DNA from: Helicobacteraceae bacterium
Lineage (GTDB): Bacteria > Campylobacterota > Campylobacteria > Campylobacterales > SZUA-545
DNA: 64,000 nucleotides
Assembly (NCBI GenBank): GCA_031286325.1
Contig: JAITUT010000005.1
Span: 41,557-105,556, forward strand
Direction of reading: 5' to 3'
Shown here: positions 8,024-16,045 of the stretch, piece after piece
How the letters are laid out: the number at the start of each line of letters is the position of its first letter
How positions within the stretch are numbered: position 1 is the stretch's first letter
Notes under the pieces: generated by a model
Told to the model about the DNA's origin: nothing
Seen by the model: the letters and a program-made list of their open reading frames with translations, nothing else
Databases searched by the model: none
Position numbers and translations under genes: made by a program

Positions 8024-9049
8024 ATGAGCATAGAAATTCGCGGCGTAAGCAAAAAATTCGGCGATTTTAACGCGCTGGACAACGTCAATCTAACGATAGA
8101 AACGGGTTCGCTGACCGCCCTTTTGGGTCCCTCTGGATCGGGCAAAACCACGTTGCTTCGCATTATCGCGGGGCTAGAGAGCGCCGATCGCGGCGAGGCG
8201 CGGTTTTTCGGCGAAGACCTCACGGTTCGCGGCGCAAAAGATCGCGGCGTAGGTTTCGTCTTTCAGCACTACGCGCTCTTTAGGCATATGAGCGTCTTTG
8301 AAAATGTCGCGTTCGGGCTTAGATCGCGCCCCCGCGCCGCGCGCCCCAGCAAGGGCGAGATTGTAGATCGCGTAATGAAACTTCTTTCCCTCGTCCAGCT
8401 GCAACCAATGGCAAATCGCCTGCCCAGCGAACTCTCAGGCGGGCAAAAACAGCGCGTAGCCCTCGCGCGCGCCCTCGCTGTTGAGCCCAAAATCCTGCTC
8501 CTTGACGAGCCGTTTGGCGCGTTAGACGCGAAAGTGCGCCAAGAATTGCGCAACCGTCTGCGCAAATTGCACGATGAGATCGGCGTAACGAGCGTATTCG
8601 TAACGCACGATCAGGAGGAGGCGCTCGAAGTCGCCGACCAAATCGTAATCCTAAACAAAGGCAAAATTGAGCAGACGGGTTCGCCCGAAGAGGTCTATGA
8701 TCGCCCCGCAAATCCGTTTGTTTATAGCTTCTTAGGCAATGTGAATCTCTTTCACGCGCGGCGCGGCGCGGGCGAAAAGGACGCGCAACTCTACATACGT
8801 CCGCACGATGTAAAAATCTCAACGGAAGAGTCGGCGGGCGCGGTGCCTGTGCGGGTTTTGGACGCTAGGAAGCTTGGCGCGCGCGTGAAACTAGAACTTT
8901 TCGCGCTTGAAAGCGGCAAAATCATTGAGGCGGAAGTGGTGAAAGATCGCTGGAATGAAATCAGATCGCAGGATTTCGAGCGTCTTTACGCAACGTTCGC
9001 GAACGCGAAAATTTACGAAGGCGAGGCTTGGAACGACTATGTCATTTGA
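8024..9049 (+). CDS. cysA: Sulfate ABC transporter ATP-binding protein CysA
   Basis: The 341-residue ATPase drives sulfate import through CysTW. It has Walker [10 protein letters not shown] near residue 35, the signature [15 protein letters not shown], Walker [13 protein letters not shown] and the H-loop [13 protein letters not shown], followed by a TOBE-like tail ([11 protein letters not shown]). ATG 8024 follows AAAGGA. An upstream in-frame TTG at 7991 lies beside the -10 box and cannot be used. The stop overlaps the start of cysH by 11 bases, so both are translated from one mRNA. Confidence 0.94.
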   Translation: MSIEIRGVSKKFGDFNALDNVNLTIETGSLTALLGPSGSGKTTLLRIIAGLESADRGEARFFGEDLTVRGAKDRGVGFVFQHYALFRHMSVFENVAFGLRSRPRAARPSKGEIVDRVMKLLSLVQLQPMANRLPSELSGGQKQRVALARALAVEPKILLLDEPFGALDAKVRQELRNRLRKLHDEIGVTSVFVTHDQEEALEVADQIVILNKGKIEQTGSPEEVYDRPANPFVYSFLGNVNLFHARRGAGEKDAQLYIRPHDVKISTEESAGAVPVRVLDARKLGARVKLELFALESGKIIEAEVVKDRWNEIRSQDFERLYATFANAKIYEGEAWNDYVI

Positions 9050-9686
9050 GCGGATTTTAAGCGAGGTAAAGGGCGCGATCGCGCTGTCGTTTAGCTATCA
9101 GGCGGAGGATTCTGTCGCGCTTGATTTACTGCGAAAAAGCGGCGCGGAATTTGAGGTTTTCACTCTGGACACGGGCAAACTTTTTACCGAGTGCGAGGCT
9201 TTGCGCGATGAGACGGAGCGGTTTTTCGGCGTGAAAATCAAGCGGTATTTTCCCGATTTGATCAGCATTGCGGAATTGGAGCGCGATCTAGGCGAGTGGG
9301 GAATGCGCGAGAGTTTAGAGAAGCGCAAACGTTGCTGCGAAACGCGCAAAGTCGAGCCGCTCACTCGCGCGCTAAGAGGCAAGGCGGCGTGGGTTACGGG
9401 GCTTCGCGCGGCGCAGAGCGTTACGCGCGCGGATTTGAAGATCGCGGAGTTTGACGAGAAATTCGGCTTGCTAAAGATAAATCCGATCGTAACGTGGAGC
9501 GAGGCGGAGGTTTTCGGTTATATCGCCGATCGCGGTATTCCTATAAATAGCCTCTACTCGCGCGGTTTCAAAAGTATAGGTTGCGCTCCTTGCACGCGCG
9601 CGGTACGCGAGGGCGAGGACTCCCGCGCTGGTCGCTGGTGGTGGGAAAACCCCGAACATAAAGAGTGCGGCTTGCATATAAAATGA
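9039..9686 (+). CDS. cysH: Assimilatory APS reductase (CysH family)
   Basis: The 215-residue protein reduces adenylylsulfate to sulfite with thioredoxin. Cys99-Cys100 and Cys182/Cys185 (GCAPC) form the CC...CXXC set that binds a 4Fe-4S cluster; this marks APS reductases rather than PAPS reductases. [14 protein letters not shown] is the nucleotide-binding loop, [10 protein letters not shown] contacts substrate, and the C-terminal ECGLH carries the catalytic Cys. ATG 9039 overlaps the cysA end, which supports a joint role with the transporter and the siroheme reductase. ATP sulfurylase, needed to make APS, is not in the window. Confidence 0.93.
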   Translation: MSFERILSEVKGAIALSFSYQAEDSVALDLLRKSGAEFEVFTLDTGKLFTECEALRDETERFFGVKIKRYFPDLISIAELERDLGEWGMRESLEKRKRCCETRKVEPLTRALRGKAAWVTGLRAAQSVTRADLKIAEFDEKFGLLKINPIVTWSEAEVFGYIADRGIPINSLYSRGFKSIGCAPCTRAVREGEDSRAGRWWWENPEHKECGLHIK

Positions 9687-9710
9687 TTTCGCGAACTAGT
9701 TAAAGCCGAT

Positions 9711-10032
9711 CCTTTGCAATCAAAGGCTTTGCTCGGCGGTTCACGTTTTGCGCGCAAATATCGCCTCCCTCCGCCCCTTACACTCCTCCGCTACGCTACA
9801 AACTGGGCGCTTTGCTCTCGCAGGCTGCAAAAGCCAAGCGGTTAGCTTTTGTTTAACGCCCGCTCGCCTTTGGAAACCCCTTTGACTTCTCGCGGGAGCA
9901 AAGCTCTCGCTTGCGAGCAAAGGGTGATCGCCCTTTGGAAACCCACGAAAATCGCAGTTACTTTTTTCGCTCTATACTCAAAAAGTTGCGATTTTCGCCC
10001 GCTCTGCTACTCGTTGCCGCGAGCAGAGCGGG
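9711..10032. repeat. Noncoding repeat-rich DNA after cysH
   Basis: It begins with CCTTTG/CAAAGG (9711-9726), which could end the cysAH transcript. It has two GGTTTCCAAAGG-type elements in inverse orientation near 9868 and 9937, and an 11-base perfect inverted repeat CCCGCTCTGCT/AGCAGAGCGGG (9998-10032). No convincing reading frame was found. Confidence 0.5.
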
Positions 10033-10039
10033 ATTTATA

Positions 10040-10305
10040 GGTTTTATTTGGGTTTCGTAGCTCTTAAACGCCGCCCCTCGCGGAATTGGGCGAACTGTGT
10101 TCGCCTGATCGCAATACAACGTCAGATAGTTATCTATTGTTCGCCCGTTATTTATTTGGAAAGCTCGCAAATTGCCGTTTAGCATTGTTGGGCAATTTGC
10201 GCCCGTTGCGGAATCGGGCGAACGTAGGCGGAATCGGGCGAACGCAGTTCGCCCCTACATAATTTCAAGGCGCGATCATAAACGGAAATTGTCGTTGCGA
10301 ACATT
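10040..10305. repeat. Composite palindromic repeat block downstream of MORN_2 copy 1
   Basis: It holds GGGCGAAC-N3-GTTCGCC palindromes at 10088-10105 and 10236-10254 and a half site at 10216. It is largely the reverse complement of DNA at 42254-42420 and 42935-43000. Shared strings include AATTTCAAGGCGCGATCATA and AGGGGCGGCGTTTAAGAG (the latter in reverse here). The interval 10306-10440 shows no further feature beyond the end of the MORN_2 gene. Confidence 0.65.
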
Positions 10306-10440
10306 GAGCAAGGGCGTCGCCTCTTGACCCGCAATTTAGATCGCCGCAAGCGATTTGTGAGATTGCGGCATTTCTCCGCGCTTTACAATTCTCCGTTTGT
10401 CGCGATCGGAAATTGCCAGTCGCGATAATGATCGCGCGAC

Positions 10441-11379
10441 TCAATCACATTCTAGCCCTAATACAATACCAAAAATTACTAACTGTTCTTTAGGTAAAGG
10501 CTTTTTTTCGCCGTTCCTTTTATGACAAACGCCGCTTATTACATTATTATTTTCGTATGTAAGTATGACGGAAATTGTGCCGTTTAACCTGTAAACTTTT
10601 GTTTCGCCCTCTCTTGCCCCGTTTTTCCACGTCTCCTCTTTTCCTAACTGACCGCTATCGTAATAAATTTTGATAATCCCGTCCTTGTCGCTATTCACGT
10701 GGTTTTTGTATGCTGTTTCATATTTAAGTTTTCTCTCCTCGTCATAATATTCTTCAATCCCAACCTCGAAGCCGTTCTTGTATGTTTCCTCTCGAACTCT
10801 GCCGTCCTCGTAGAAAATCTTTTCTATCCCTTCGAGCTTGCCGTTTTTGTATGGTCTTTCGTAGTTAAGTTTGCCGTCTTTTTTATAACCTTTCGCAATC
10901 CCGTCCTTGACGCCGTTTTTGTATGGCGTTTCACTCGAAAGTTCGCCGCTTTCGTAAAAAGACTTCTCGACCCCCTCACGTTTATCGTTTTTGTATGGTA
11001 TTTCACCTGAAACTTTGCCGCTATGGTAGAAATGTTTCGTGAGCCCTTCCTGTTTGCCATTTTTTAATGCCTGGATGTATTCCGGCGTACCGCTGGCACT
11101 ATCGTAGACGCGCCGCTCAATTGGTTCGCCGTCAACGCAGAGAATCCAGATTGTCTGGGCGTATCTGCTGGGCTCGTGCAACTTCTTTTTGCCTGGGAGC
11201 AAATTGCCATTCTTCCAGCACTTGCCATCGTACAGGTCGCCGCTATCGACCGTTTCATATTCGGCAACTATATCGTCCTCTTTCCCGCAATCCTCCTTTT
11301 GGTCATACGCGTTCGCGCTTTGGCGCGCCGTAGCTAGCAAAGCTATCGCCAGCAAAGTAGCGATCAAAACTCTTTTCAT
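10441..11379 (-). CDS. Secreted MORN_2 (YwqK-like) repeat protein, copy 1
   Basis: The 312-residue protein has a signal peptide (MKRVLIATLLAIALLATARQ, likely cut after SANA), a short Cys-containing N-domain and about eight 22-24-residue repeats of the pattern YKNGxxxGxxKxFYxxGxLxxE, i.e. MORN repeat variants. Databases often name such proteins 'YwqK family antitoxin', but the export signal makes a cytoplasmic antitoxin role doubtful; surface or periplasmic binding is more likely. Two paralogs are at 25046 and 41288. At the place where copies 2 and 3 have a possible lipobox Cys (LATAC, LATTC) this copy has Arg (LATAR). The ribosome site AAGGAGACAAG is shared by all three. Function unknown. Confidence 0.75.
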   Translation of the reverse strand: MKRVLIATLLAIALLATARQSANAYDQKEDCGKEDDIVAEYETVDSGDLYDGKCWKNGNLLPGKKKLHEPSRYAQTIWILCVDGEPIERRVYDSASGTPEYIQALKNGKQEGLTKHFYHSGKVSGEIPYKNDKREGVEKSFYESGELSSETPYKNGVKDGIAKGYKKDGKLNYERPYKNGKLEGIEKIFYEDGRVREETYKNGFEVGIEEYYDEERKLKYETAYKNHVNSDKDGIIKIYYDSGQLGKEETWKNGAREGETKVYRLNGTISVILTYENNNVISGVCHKRNGEKKPLPKEQLVIFGIVLGLECD

Positions 11380-11440
11380 CTTGTCTCCTTTTTGCGTTAG
11401 CGAAAAATCGCGTGAAATTTAGCGAAATTCGCTTAAAGCC
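11380..11440 (-). promoter_or_regulatory. Conserved 5' leader of the MORN_2 genes, copy 1
   Basis: Read on the minus strand it holds GCGAATTTCGCTAAATTTCA followed by an AT-rich spacer and AAAAAGGAGACAAG directly before the ATG. Leaders of the two paralogs at 25823-25885 and 41225-41287 are nearly the same over about 60 bases. AGCGAATTTCGCT is close to a palindrome and could be an operator. Between here and 11758 I see no other gene; the stretch is AT-richer and should contain the promoter of the next gene. Confidence 0.6.
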
Positions 11441-11758
11441 AACAAAATTTCTTTTTCTGCCTGATATTTCTCCCGCCCGACATTCTAGCGTGAGCGGCGG
11501 CATAAACTCTGCTCTTTGCGCCCGTCATCTTAAATCTTATAACAGCGTTAAATTTGATGATTTTTGGGAGTTTTTTAAGGAGAAAAAAGAGCCGACTTTT
11601 GTTTTTCCGCCTCTTTAAGGTTTTCAAGGAAGCTATAATTTCGTAATTTCGGGCGCTAGAGTTTCTCGCGCAAATGACGGAAACGGAGGCTTCTTGAAGA
11701 GCTCTTTGCGAGGCTTTAAGCAAAAAATGTAAAAATTAAGAAACCAAAAAGGAACCAG

Positions 11759-13033
11759 ATGAAAAAGCGCTTTATAACGGCGTTCAAATTAGCTTTTGTC
11801 GCCGCTCTGGCGGCGGCGCTCGCGGCGTGCGCCCAGCCCTCCTCCGAAAAGGCGTCTCGCGGCAAATCAAGCGCGGAGAGCGCGGAGACTCTGAACGCGA
11901 CTTTGATCGCCTATTACAACGCGGCTCGCAAAATAGAGACCTCCCCCGAAACTATGGAGCGTTACAACACCGCTTTGGAGACTTTGATAGAGGGCAAAAA
12001 AGCCGATCCGAACGCCGAGGATTCGGCGGGGCGCACGCCGCTTCTCATCGCCTCGCAAGCGAATGATCGCGCGATGGTTTCTAGGCTTTGCGCGGCTGGC
12101 GCGGACGCGAACGCCGTGGCGGCGCACAATTTACCGCTTCTTACATTATCGTTGCAAGAGGGTGCGCTAGAAAGCGCGAAGGCGCTTTTGGAGTGCGGCG
12201 CGAATCCCAACAGCGCGGGATCGCCATTGACGATCGCGGTTTTGGGCGGCATCACAAGCCGCGATTACCGCGTAATGGCGATTGATCTTCTAGCCAAAGG
12301 CGCGGACGCGAATCGCGGCGCGATCGGCGATCACACGCTTTTGACCTACGCGATTAAAACCGCGCAAAGCGAGCTCGCTGTGAAAATGGCGGAGAGCGGC
12401 GCCACGATCGACGCGCCTGACGACAACGGCAAAACCCCGCTTACGTGGGCGCTCATTATGCGCGATCAAAAGACTGCGGACGCGCTTCTCGCTAAAGGCG
12501 CGAAGCCGAACACAGTTGATGTTCACGGCTATTCGCCGATCGCGTGGGCAATTTTAATGGACAATACCGCCGCGGCGATGAAGATCGCGCAAAATCCCGC
12601 GTGGCAACCGTCTAATACCGATCGCGGCGCGATCGCGGCGGAGATCGCCAAAACGCGGACTTTGCCAGATTTGAGGGCGATTTTAACGGGCGCGGGCGGC
12701 GCGGCGAAAGGCGTAGGCGATCTGCCGAATATCATCGCTTTCGCGGATATGACATTTTTGCGCATTGAATATCTGGGCAACGAGATCACATTCAAGACCA
12801 AAGATAATTTGCGCAGCGGCTATTTGTTGCATAACCCGCCGCGCCTCGTGATGGACTTTGATCGCGCGCAGGGCGTCCGCGCAAGGAGCGTTGTGATTGA
12901 GGACGGCGGCGCGTTTTTAAGAGTCAGCACGGGCAAACACAGCGGCTTTTATAGGATTGTCGTGCAACTAAGCCGCGAGTTTGAGTTGGAGTTGAGGCGT
13001 GAAACGGGCGCGGTTTCGGCGATCTTAAAGTAA
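11759..13033 (+). CDS. Ankyrin-repeat lipoprotein with C-terminal AMIN-like domain
   Basis: The 424-residue protein starts with a lipoprotein signal (LAAALAAC, Cys24), so it should be tethered to a membrane facing the periplasm. Residues of about 75-270 form ankyrin repeats (PLLIASQANDRAMVSRLCAAGADAN; TPLTWALIMRDQKTADALLAKGAKPN). The last 110 residues (FLRIEYLGNEITFKTKD, RLVMDFDRAQGV, GFYRIVVQLS) look like an AMIN domain, which binds peptidoglycan or polymer in amidases and pilus secretins. ftsW follows 31 bases downstream, so a cell-wall role is plausible. The AMIN assignment is by pattern and is less certain than the ankyrin one. Confidence 0.75.
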   Translation: MKKRFITAFKLAFVAALAAALAACAQPSSEKASRGKSSAESAETLNATLIAYYNAARKIETSPETMERYNTALETLIEGKKADPNAEDSAGRTPLLIASQANDRAMVSRLCAAGADANAVAAHNLPLLTLSLQEGALESAKALLECGANPNSAGSPLTIAVLGGITSRDYRVMAIDLLAKGADANRGAIGDHTLLTYAIKTAQSELAVKMAESGATIDAPDDNGKTPLTWALIMRDQKTADALLAKGAKPNTVDVHGYSPIAWAILMDNTAAAMKIAQNPAWQPSNTDRGAIAAEIAKTRTLPDLRAILTGAGGAAKGVGDLPNIIAFADMTFLRIEYLGNEITFKTKDNLRSGYLLHNPPRLVMDFDRAQGVRARSVVIEDGGAFLRVSTGKHSGFYRIVVQLSREFELELRRETGAVSAILK

Positions 13034-13064
13034 ATTTGAAACAACTTCGGGCGGCGGCAATTTA

Positions 13065-14249
13065 ATGAGCGATCGTTATCTCTTTTATATTGTCGCCACT
13101 TTGATCTGGACGGGAGTTTTATTTTCGTTCTCGTTGCCGCTTTTTTTGACGCAAAAGATCGGCGTTTCGCAATTTTATTTCTTTAACAAACAAGCCCTTT
13201 TCGCGATCGCGGCGTTTTTCATAATGTGGTTTTTAGCGCGCCTTGACCCCGATAAATATCTATCCAAAATCGGATTTTCGCTCTTTTTTTTCTTTTTTCT
13301 TTTAATGTTCGTTATGCCGTTTTTACCAGAATCTGTCGTGCCTACAATTAACGGCGCGAGGCGATGGATTCGCTTAAATTCGCTGAGCCTTTCGCCCGTA
13401 GAATTTTTCAAAGTCGGTTTTGTCTTTTTCCTCGCGTGGAGTCTCACGCGCAAACTTTACCGCCCCAAAGCCGAGCGCGCGGGATTTACTTTCGCGCGCG
13501 AGCTTGGCGTGATCGCGCCGTATGTCGCGATATTTCTGGTAGCGGTGATATTGATCGCGGTAATGCAAAACGATTTGGGGCAAGTCGTGGTTTTGGGCAG
13601 CGTGATGGTCTTGATGATCCTCTGCGCTGGAGCGAGCGGCGCGGTCTTTTTGTCGCTTGTCGGACTCTTCGCGTCAGGCGCGATCGCGCTTATTTTGCTC
13701 GCCTCTCACAGAATAGAACGCGTGGTGGCGTGGTGGTATGGGGTGCAAGAGTTCGTTTTGTCGCTGTTTCCTGAGTTCATCGCGAAACATCTGCGCGTAG
13801 AAGGCGCGATCGCGAGCGGATCGGAGCAACTAAACCAATCTTTGCAAGCGTTTAACCACGGCGGCGCGACTGGAGCTGGCGTGGGCGGCGGCGTGATTAA
13901 GTTGGGTTTTTTGAATGACGCCCACAACGACTTTGTGCTTTCGGGGATCGCGGAGGAAGCGGGGCTGTTTGGCGTTACGATGATCACAATGCTGATTTTG
14001 TTGCTTGTCTATCGGATTTTGAAGATCGCCAACCGCGTCCCAGAGGATCGCCCCGTATTTTTTCTGTTTTCGGTCGGAATCGGCGTGATGATCGCCGTGC
14101 AATTTCTGATAAACGCGCTGGGTTCAGTCGGGATAATCCCGATCAAAGGCATAACCGCGCCGTTTATCAGTTACGGCGGAGCGTCTTTGGTGGCGCTTTC
14201 AATCGCGATCGGGCTGGTTTTAATGGTAAGCAAACGCGCCAGAATCTAA
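13065..14249 (+). CDS. ftsW: Septal peptidoglycan glycosyltransferase FtsW (SEDS family)
   Basis: The 394-residue inner-membrane protein has about ten helices and SEDS landmarks: NGARRWI with SLSPVEFFKVGFVFFLAWS, QNDLGQVVV in the middle, and the C-terminal AHNDFVLSGIAEEAGLFG and GITAPFISYGGASL. It polymerises lipid II at the division site with its partner PBP3. FtsW is preferred over RodA because of NALGSVGIIPIKGITAPF and gene length. The 3' end overlaps the small minus-strand gene at 14220 by 30 bases. Confidence 0.88.
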   Translation: MSDRYLFYIVATLIWTGVLFSFSLPLFLTQKIGVSQFYFFNKQALFAIAAFFIMWFLARLDPDKYLSKIGFSLFFFFFLLMFVMPFLPESVVPTINGARRWIRLNSLSLSPVEFFKVGFVFFLAWSLTRKLYRPKAERAGFTFARELGVIAPYVAIFLVAVILIAVMQNDLGQVVVLGSVMVLMILCAGASGAVFLSLVGLFASGAIALILLASHRIERVVAWWYGVQEFVLSLFPEFIAKHLRVEGAIASGSEQLNQSLQAFNHGGATGAGVGGGVIKLGFLNDAHNDFVLSGIAEEAGLFGVTMITMLILLLVYRILKIANRVPEDRPVFFLFSVGIGVMIAVQFLINALGSVGIIPIKGITAPFISYGGASLVALSIAIGLVLMVSKRARI

Positions 14250-14489
14250 ATTTAGCTCGTAATCAAAATCAAGCTCAACGGCTTTGGCGCGATCTTCTTT
14301 AATGTTTTCGCAGAAATTTCGCGCCTCTTTGAGCGTCGCGATCTCGCTCAAAAGCTCTTTCAAATCATCGCTATTTTTGGCGCGCTCAAAGCGGACGGAA
14401 ACGGACTTTTCGCAGAGCGAAACCTCTTTTTTTAATGTCTCCAAAAGGTATTCTAGTCTAGCTTCTTGGTAACGCGAAAAGGCGTTCAT
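14220..14489 (-). CDS. Small coiled-coil protein, unrecognised (pair member 2)
   Basis: The 89-residue, almost wholly helical, charged protein (LLETLKKEVSLCEKSVSVRF) has no signal or membrane segment. Its start overlaps the stop of the upstream gene by four bases (ATGA), so the two small proteins are made together. Its end overlaps the convergent ftsW end by 30 bases. It could be a coiled-coil partner of the next protein. I do not recognise a family. Confidence 0.6.
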   Translation of the reverse strand: MNAFSRYQEARLEYLLETLKKEVSLCEKSVSVRFERAKNSDDLKELLSEIATLKEARNFCENIKEDRAKAVELDFDYELNLDSGAFAYH

Positions 14490-14740
14490 TTGCCGCCCTC
14501 GCGCACGATTTTTTCTATCTCGCGCGCCGCGTTTTTCACCGCCTCTTTGTTGAGATTTAACGCTTCGCTACGCACGAACGCGATGAGGCTTTCGTAGCTC
14601 TCAACTTGCTCTTTGATCGCCTCAACTTCGTTGATCGTGATGAGTCCGCTCTCTATGCGATCGAGTAGCGCGAAGTAATTTTCGTTGATCTCGCGCGCCA
14701 AATCGCGCAAAAATATCTTTTGCGATTCAATAATCGTCAT
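14486..14740 (-). CDS. Small helical protein, unrecognised (pair member 1)
   Basis: The 84-residue helical acidic protein contains two predicted helices (FLRDLAREINENYFALLDRIE; VEAIKEQVESYESLIAFVRSE) and a basic C-terminal helix. It is translationally coupled to the following small coiled-coil gene. The size and helical hairpin recall small export chaperones, but no signature supports that. GGAGCGGGCG lies upstream on the minus strand as a ribosome site. Confidence 0.55.
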   Translation of the reverse strand: MTIIESQKIFLRDLAREINENYFALLDRIESGLITINEVEAIKEQVESYESLIAFVRSEALNLNKEAVKNAAREIEKIVREGGK

Positions 14741-14878
14741 CGCCCGCTCCTTTGCGATTTTTAAGCAAAGGACGTTCCGATCGCGCCGCGTTTTAAATGC
14801 GCGAATAGCGAGTGGCGGAGCGGGCGAAAATCGCGCGCGGAAGACAGGTAAATTTTTGGAGTGTCAAGAAAAAAGCCC

Positions 14879-14912
14879 TTGTTTAAGCGGGAGCTTTGTT
14901 TAAGCGGGAGCT
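14879..14912. repeat. 17-base perfect tandem duplication
   Basis: TTGTTTAAGCGGGAGCT occurs twice head to tail (14879-14895 and 14896-14912) in the gap between the small coiled-coil pair and the tRNA-Leu gene. The rest of the gap 14741-14943 shows nothing clear. Confidence 0.85.
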
Positions 14913-14943
14913 TTCTTCTCGCGAGGAGTTTATTTAACGCGTC

Positions 14944-15028
<85 letters not shown>

Positions 15029-15142
15029 AAATTACTTCGCAAATTCACGTTACGCTCCGCGCGCCAATTCGCGTTCGCTGTTTATTGGGCTTCGTAAGTC
15101 CAAAATACGCAATAAATTCGCAAGTTTAATACAAAATAAGAG

Positions 15143-15215
15143 CGACCCCGGCAGGATTCGAACCTGCGACCAACGGCTTAGAAGGCAGTTGCTCTATCCC
15201 CTGAGCTACGGAGTC
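15143..15215 (-). tRNA. tRNA-Arg(TCT)
   Basis: The acceptor is GACTCCG/CGGGGTC with discriminator G, the anticodon loop CTTCTAA gives TCT, and the T-arm is GCAGG-TTCGAAT-CCTGC. CCA is not encoded. The anticodon stem ACTGC/GCCGT has one T-C mismatch at position 29:41. Confidence 0.92.
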
Positions 15216-15241
15216 AAACCTAAGTTAAACTTTGGCTAAAA

Positions 15242-15314
15242 CGCGCCCGAAGGGACTCGAACCCCAAACCTACAGATCCGAAGTCTGTTGCTCTATCCAT
15301 TGAGCTACGAGCGC
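15242..15314 (-). tRNA. tRNA-Arg(TCG)
   Basis: The acceptor is GCGCTCG/CGGGCGC, the anticodon stem ACAGA/TCTGT with loop CTTCGGA gives TCG, and the T-loop is TTCGAGT. CCA is not encoded. The outer T-stem pair is T-T. Confidence 0.92.
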
Positions 15315-15321
15315 AAAAATT

Positions 15322-15399
15322 TGGGGTGGATGATGGGGATCGAACCCACGACCTTCAGAGCCACAATCTGACGCTCTAACCAACTGAGCTACAACCACC
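15322..15399 (-). tRNA. tRNA-His(GTG)
   Basis: The gene encodes the extra G at position -1 opposite C73, as tRNA-His requires. The anticodon loop TTGTGGC gives GTG, the T-loop is TTCGATC, and CCA is encoded. The acceptor has one T-T mismatch (5:68). Confidence 0.94.
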
Positions 15400-15446
15400 G
15401 CAAGCGGCGCGAATCGCACCGCAAGTGAAAGCAAGACCCTAATAAA

Positions 15447-15523
15447 TGGTCGGGATGACAGGATTCGAACCTGCGACCCTTTGGTCCCAAACCAAATGCG
15501 CTACCAGGCTGCGCTACATCCCG
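15447..15523 (-). tRNA. tRNA-Pro(TGG)
   Basis: The acceptor is CGGGATG/CATCCCG, the anticodon stem TTTGG/CCAAA with loop TTTGGGA gives TGG, the T-loop is TTCGAAT, and CCA is encoded. It is the first gene of the cluster and a near twin of tRNA-Pro(GGG) at 55099. Confidence 0.95.
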
Positions 15524-15620
15524 ATCGACGACTTGGCAATCAAAAGGCGCGATTTTAGCCAAAAATATATTAAATTGATCTGAAATCTCGCGAAAAAGAT
15601 AAAAACTATAAAATCGCGAA

Positions 15621-16004
15621 ATGCAAAAAGTGATCACAATTTCTATTGAGAACAAAAATTACGATATTACTCTAAGTGATCGCGGCGCGGAGGCGATCGA
15701 GGGCGCGATTGCCGCGCTGTTTCCAGCGAAAAACACGGCGGCGCAAAACGCTTTTGGGTCGCGAAACGCCGCGTATGCGCAAAACGCGAATGAGCCAAAC
15801 GGCGCGATCGGCGCGAATCTCTTTAACACGCCGCCCAAACAAACTAATTTGAACGGCGGTTCGGGCGAGACTTTCGCGGGCGCGATCAGCGGTAAAGAGC
15901 TTTTGTTCGCCTACATTGCCAAGTTTCTCCGCGCGGCGGAACTAGAAAGCGAACTAAGCGCGATCAAAACCGAGATCGCCGCCGCGCTTGACATAAAGCC
16001 ATAA
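15621..16004 (+). CDS. Small conserved-type hypothetical protein
   Basis: The 127-residue protein has an N-terminal strand pair (KVITISIENKNYDITLSD), a long low-complexity Ala/Asn-rich linker (about residues 30-85) and a C-terminal helical part (KELLFAYIAKFLRAAELESELSAIKTEI). The ends resemble short Campylobacterota proteins of unknown role that look like beta-hairpin plus KELLxAYxxK helix. It lies 41 bases ahead of thrC in the same direction. No function is assigned. Confidence 0.6.
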   Translation: MQKVITISIENKNYDITLSDRGAEAIEGAIAALFPAKNTAAQNAFGSRNAAYAQNANEPNGAIGANLFNTPPKQTNLNGGSGETFAGAISGKELLFAYIAKFLRAAELESELSAIKTEIAAALDIKP

Positions 16005-16045
16005 AAAACCAACTATAATTCGCGCAAAAATCAACGAGGAAAATA

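Noticed and set aside
10040..10305. CRISPR array in the repeat-rich gap
   Set aside because: Repeats are palindromic, unevenly spaced and without similar-length unique spacers; no cas genes are near.
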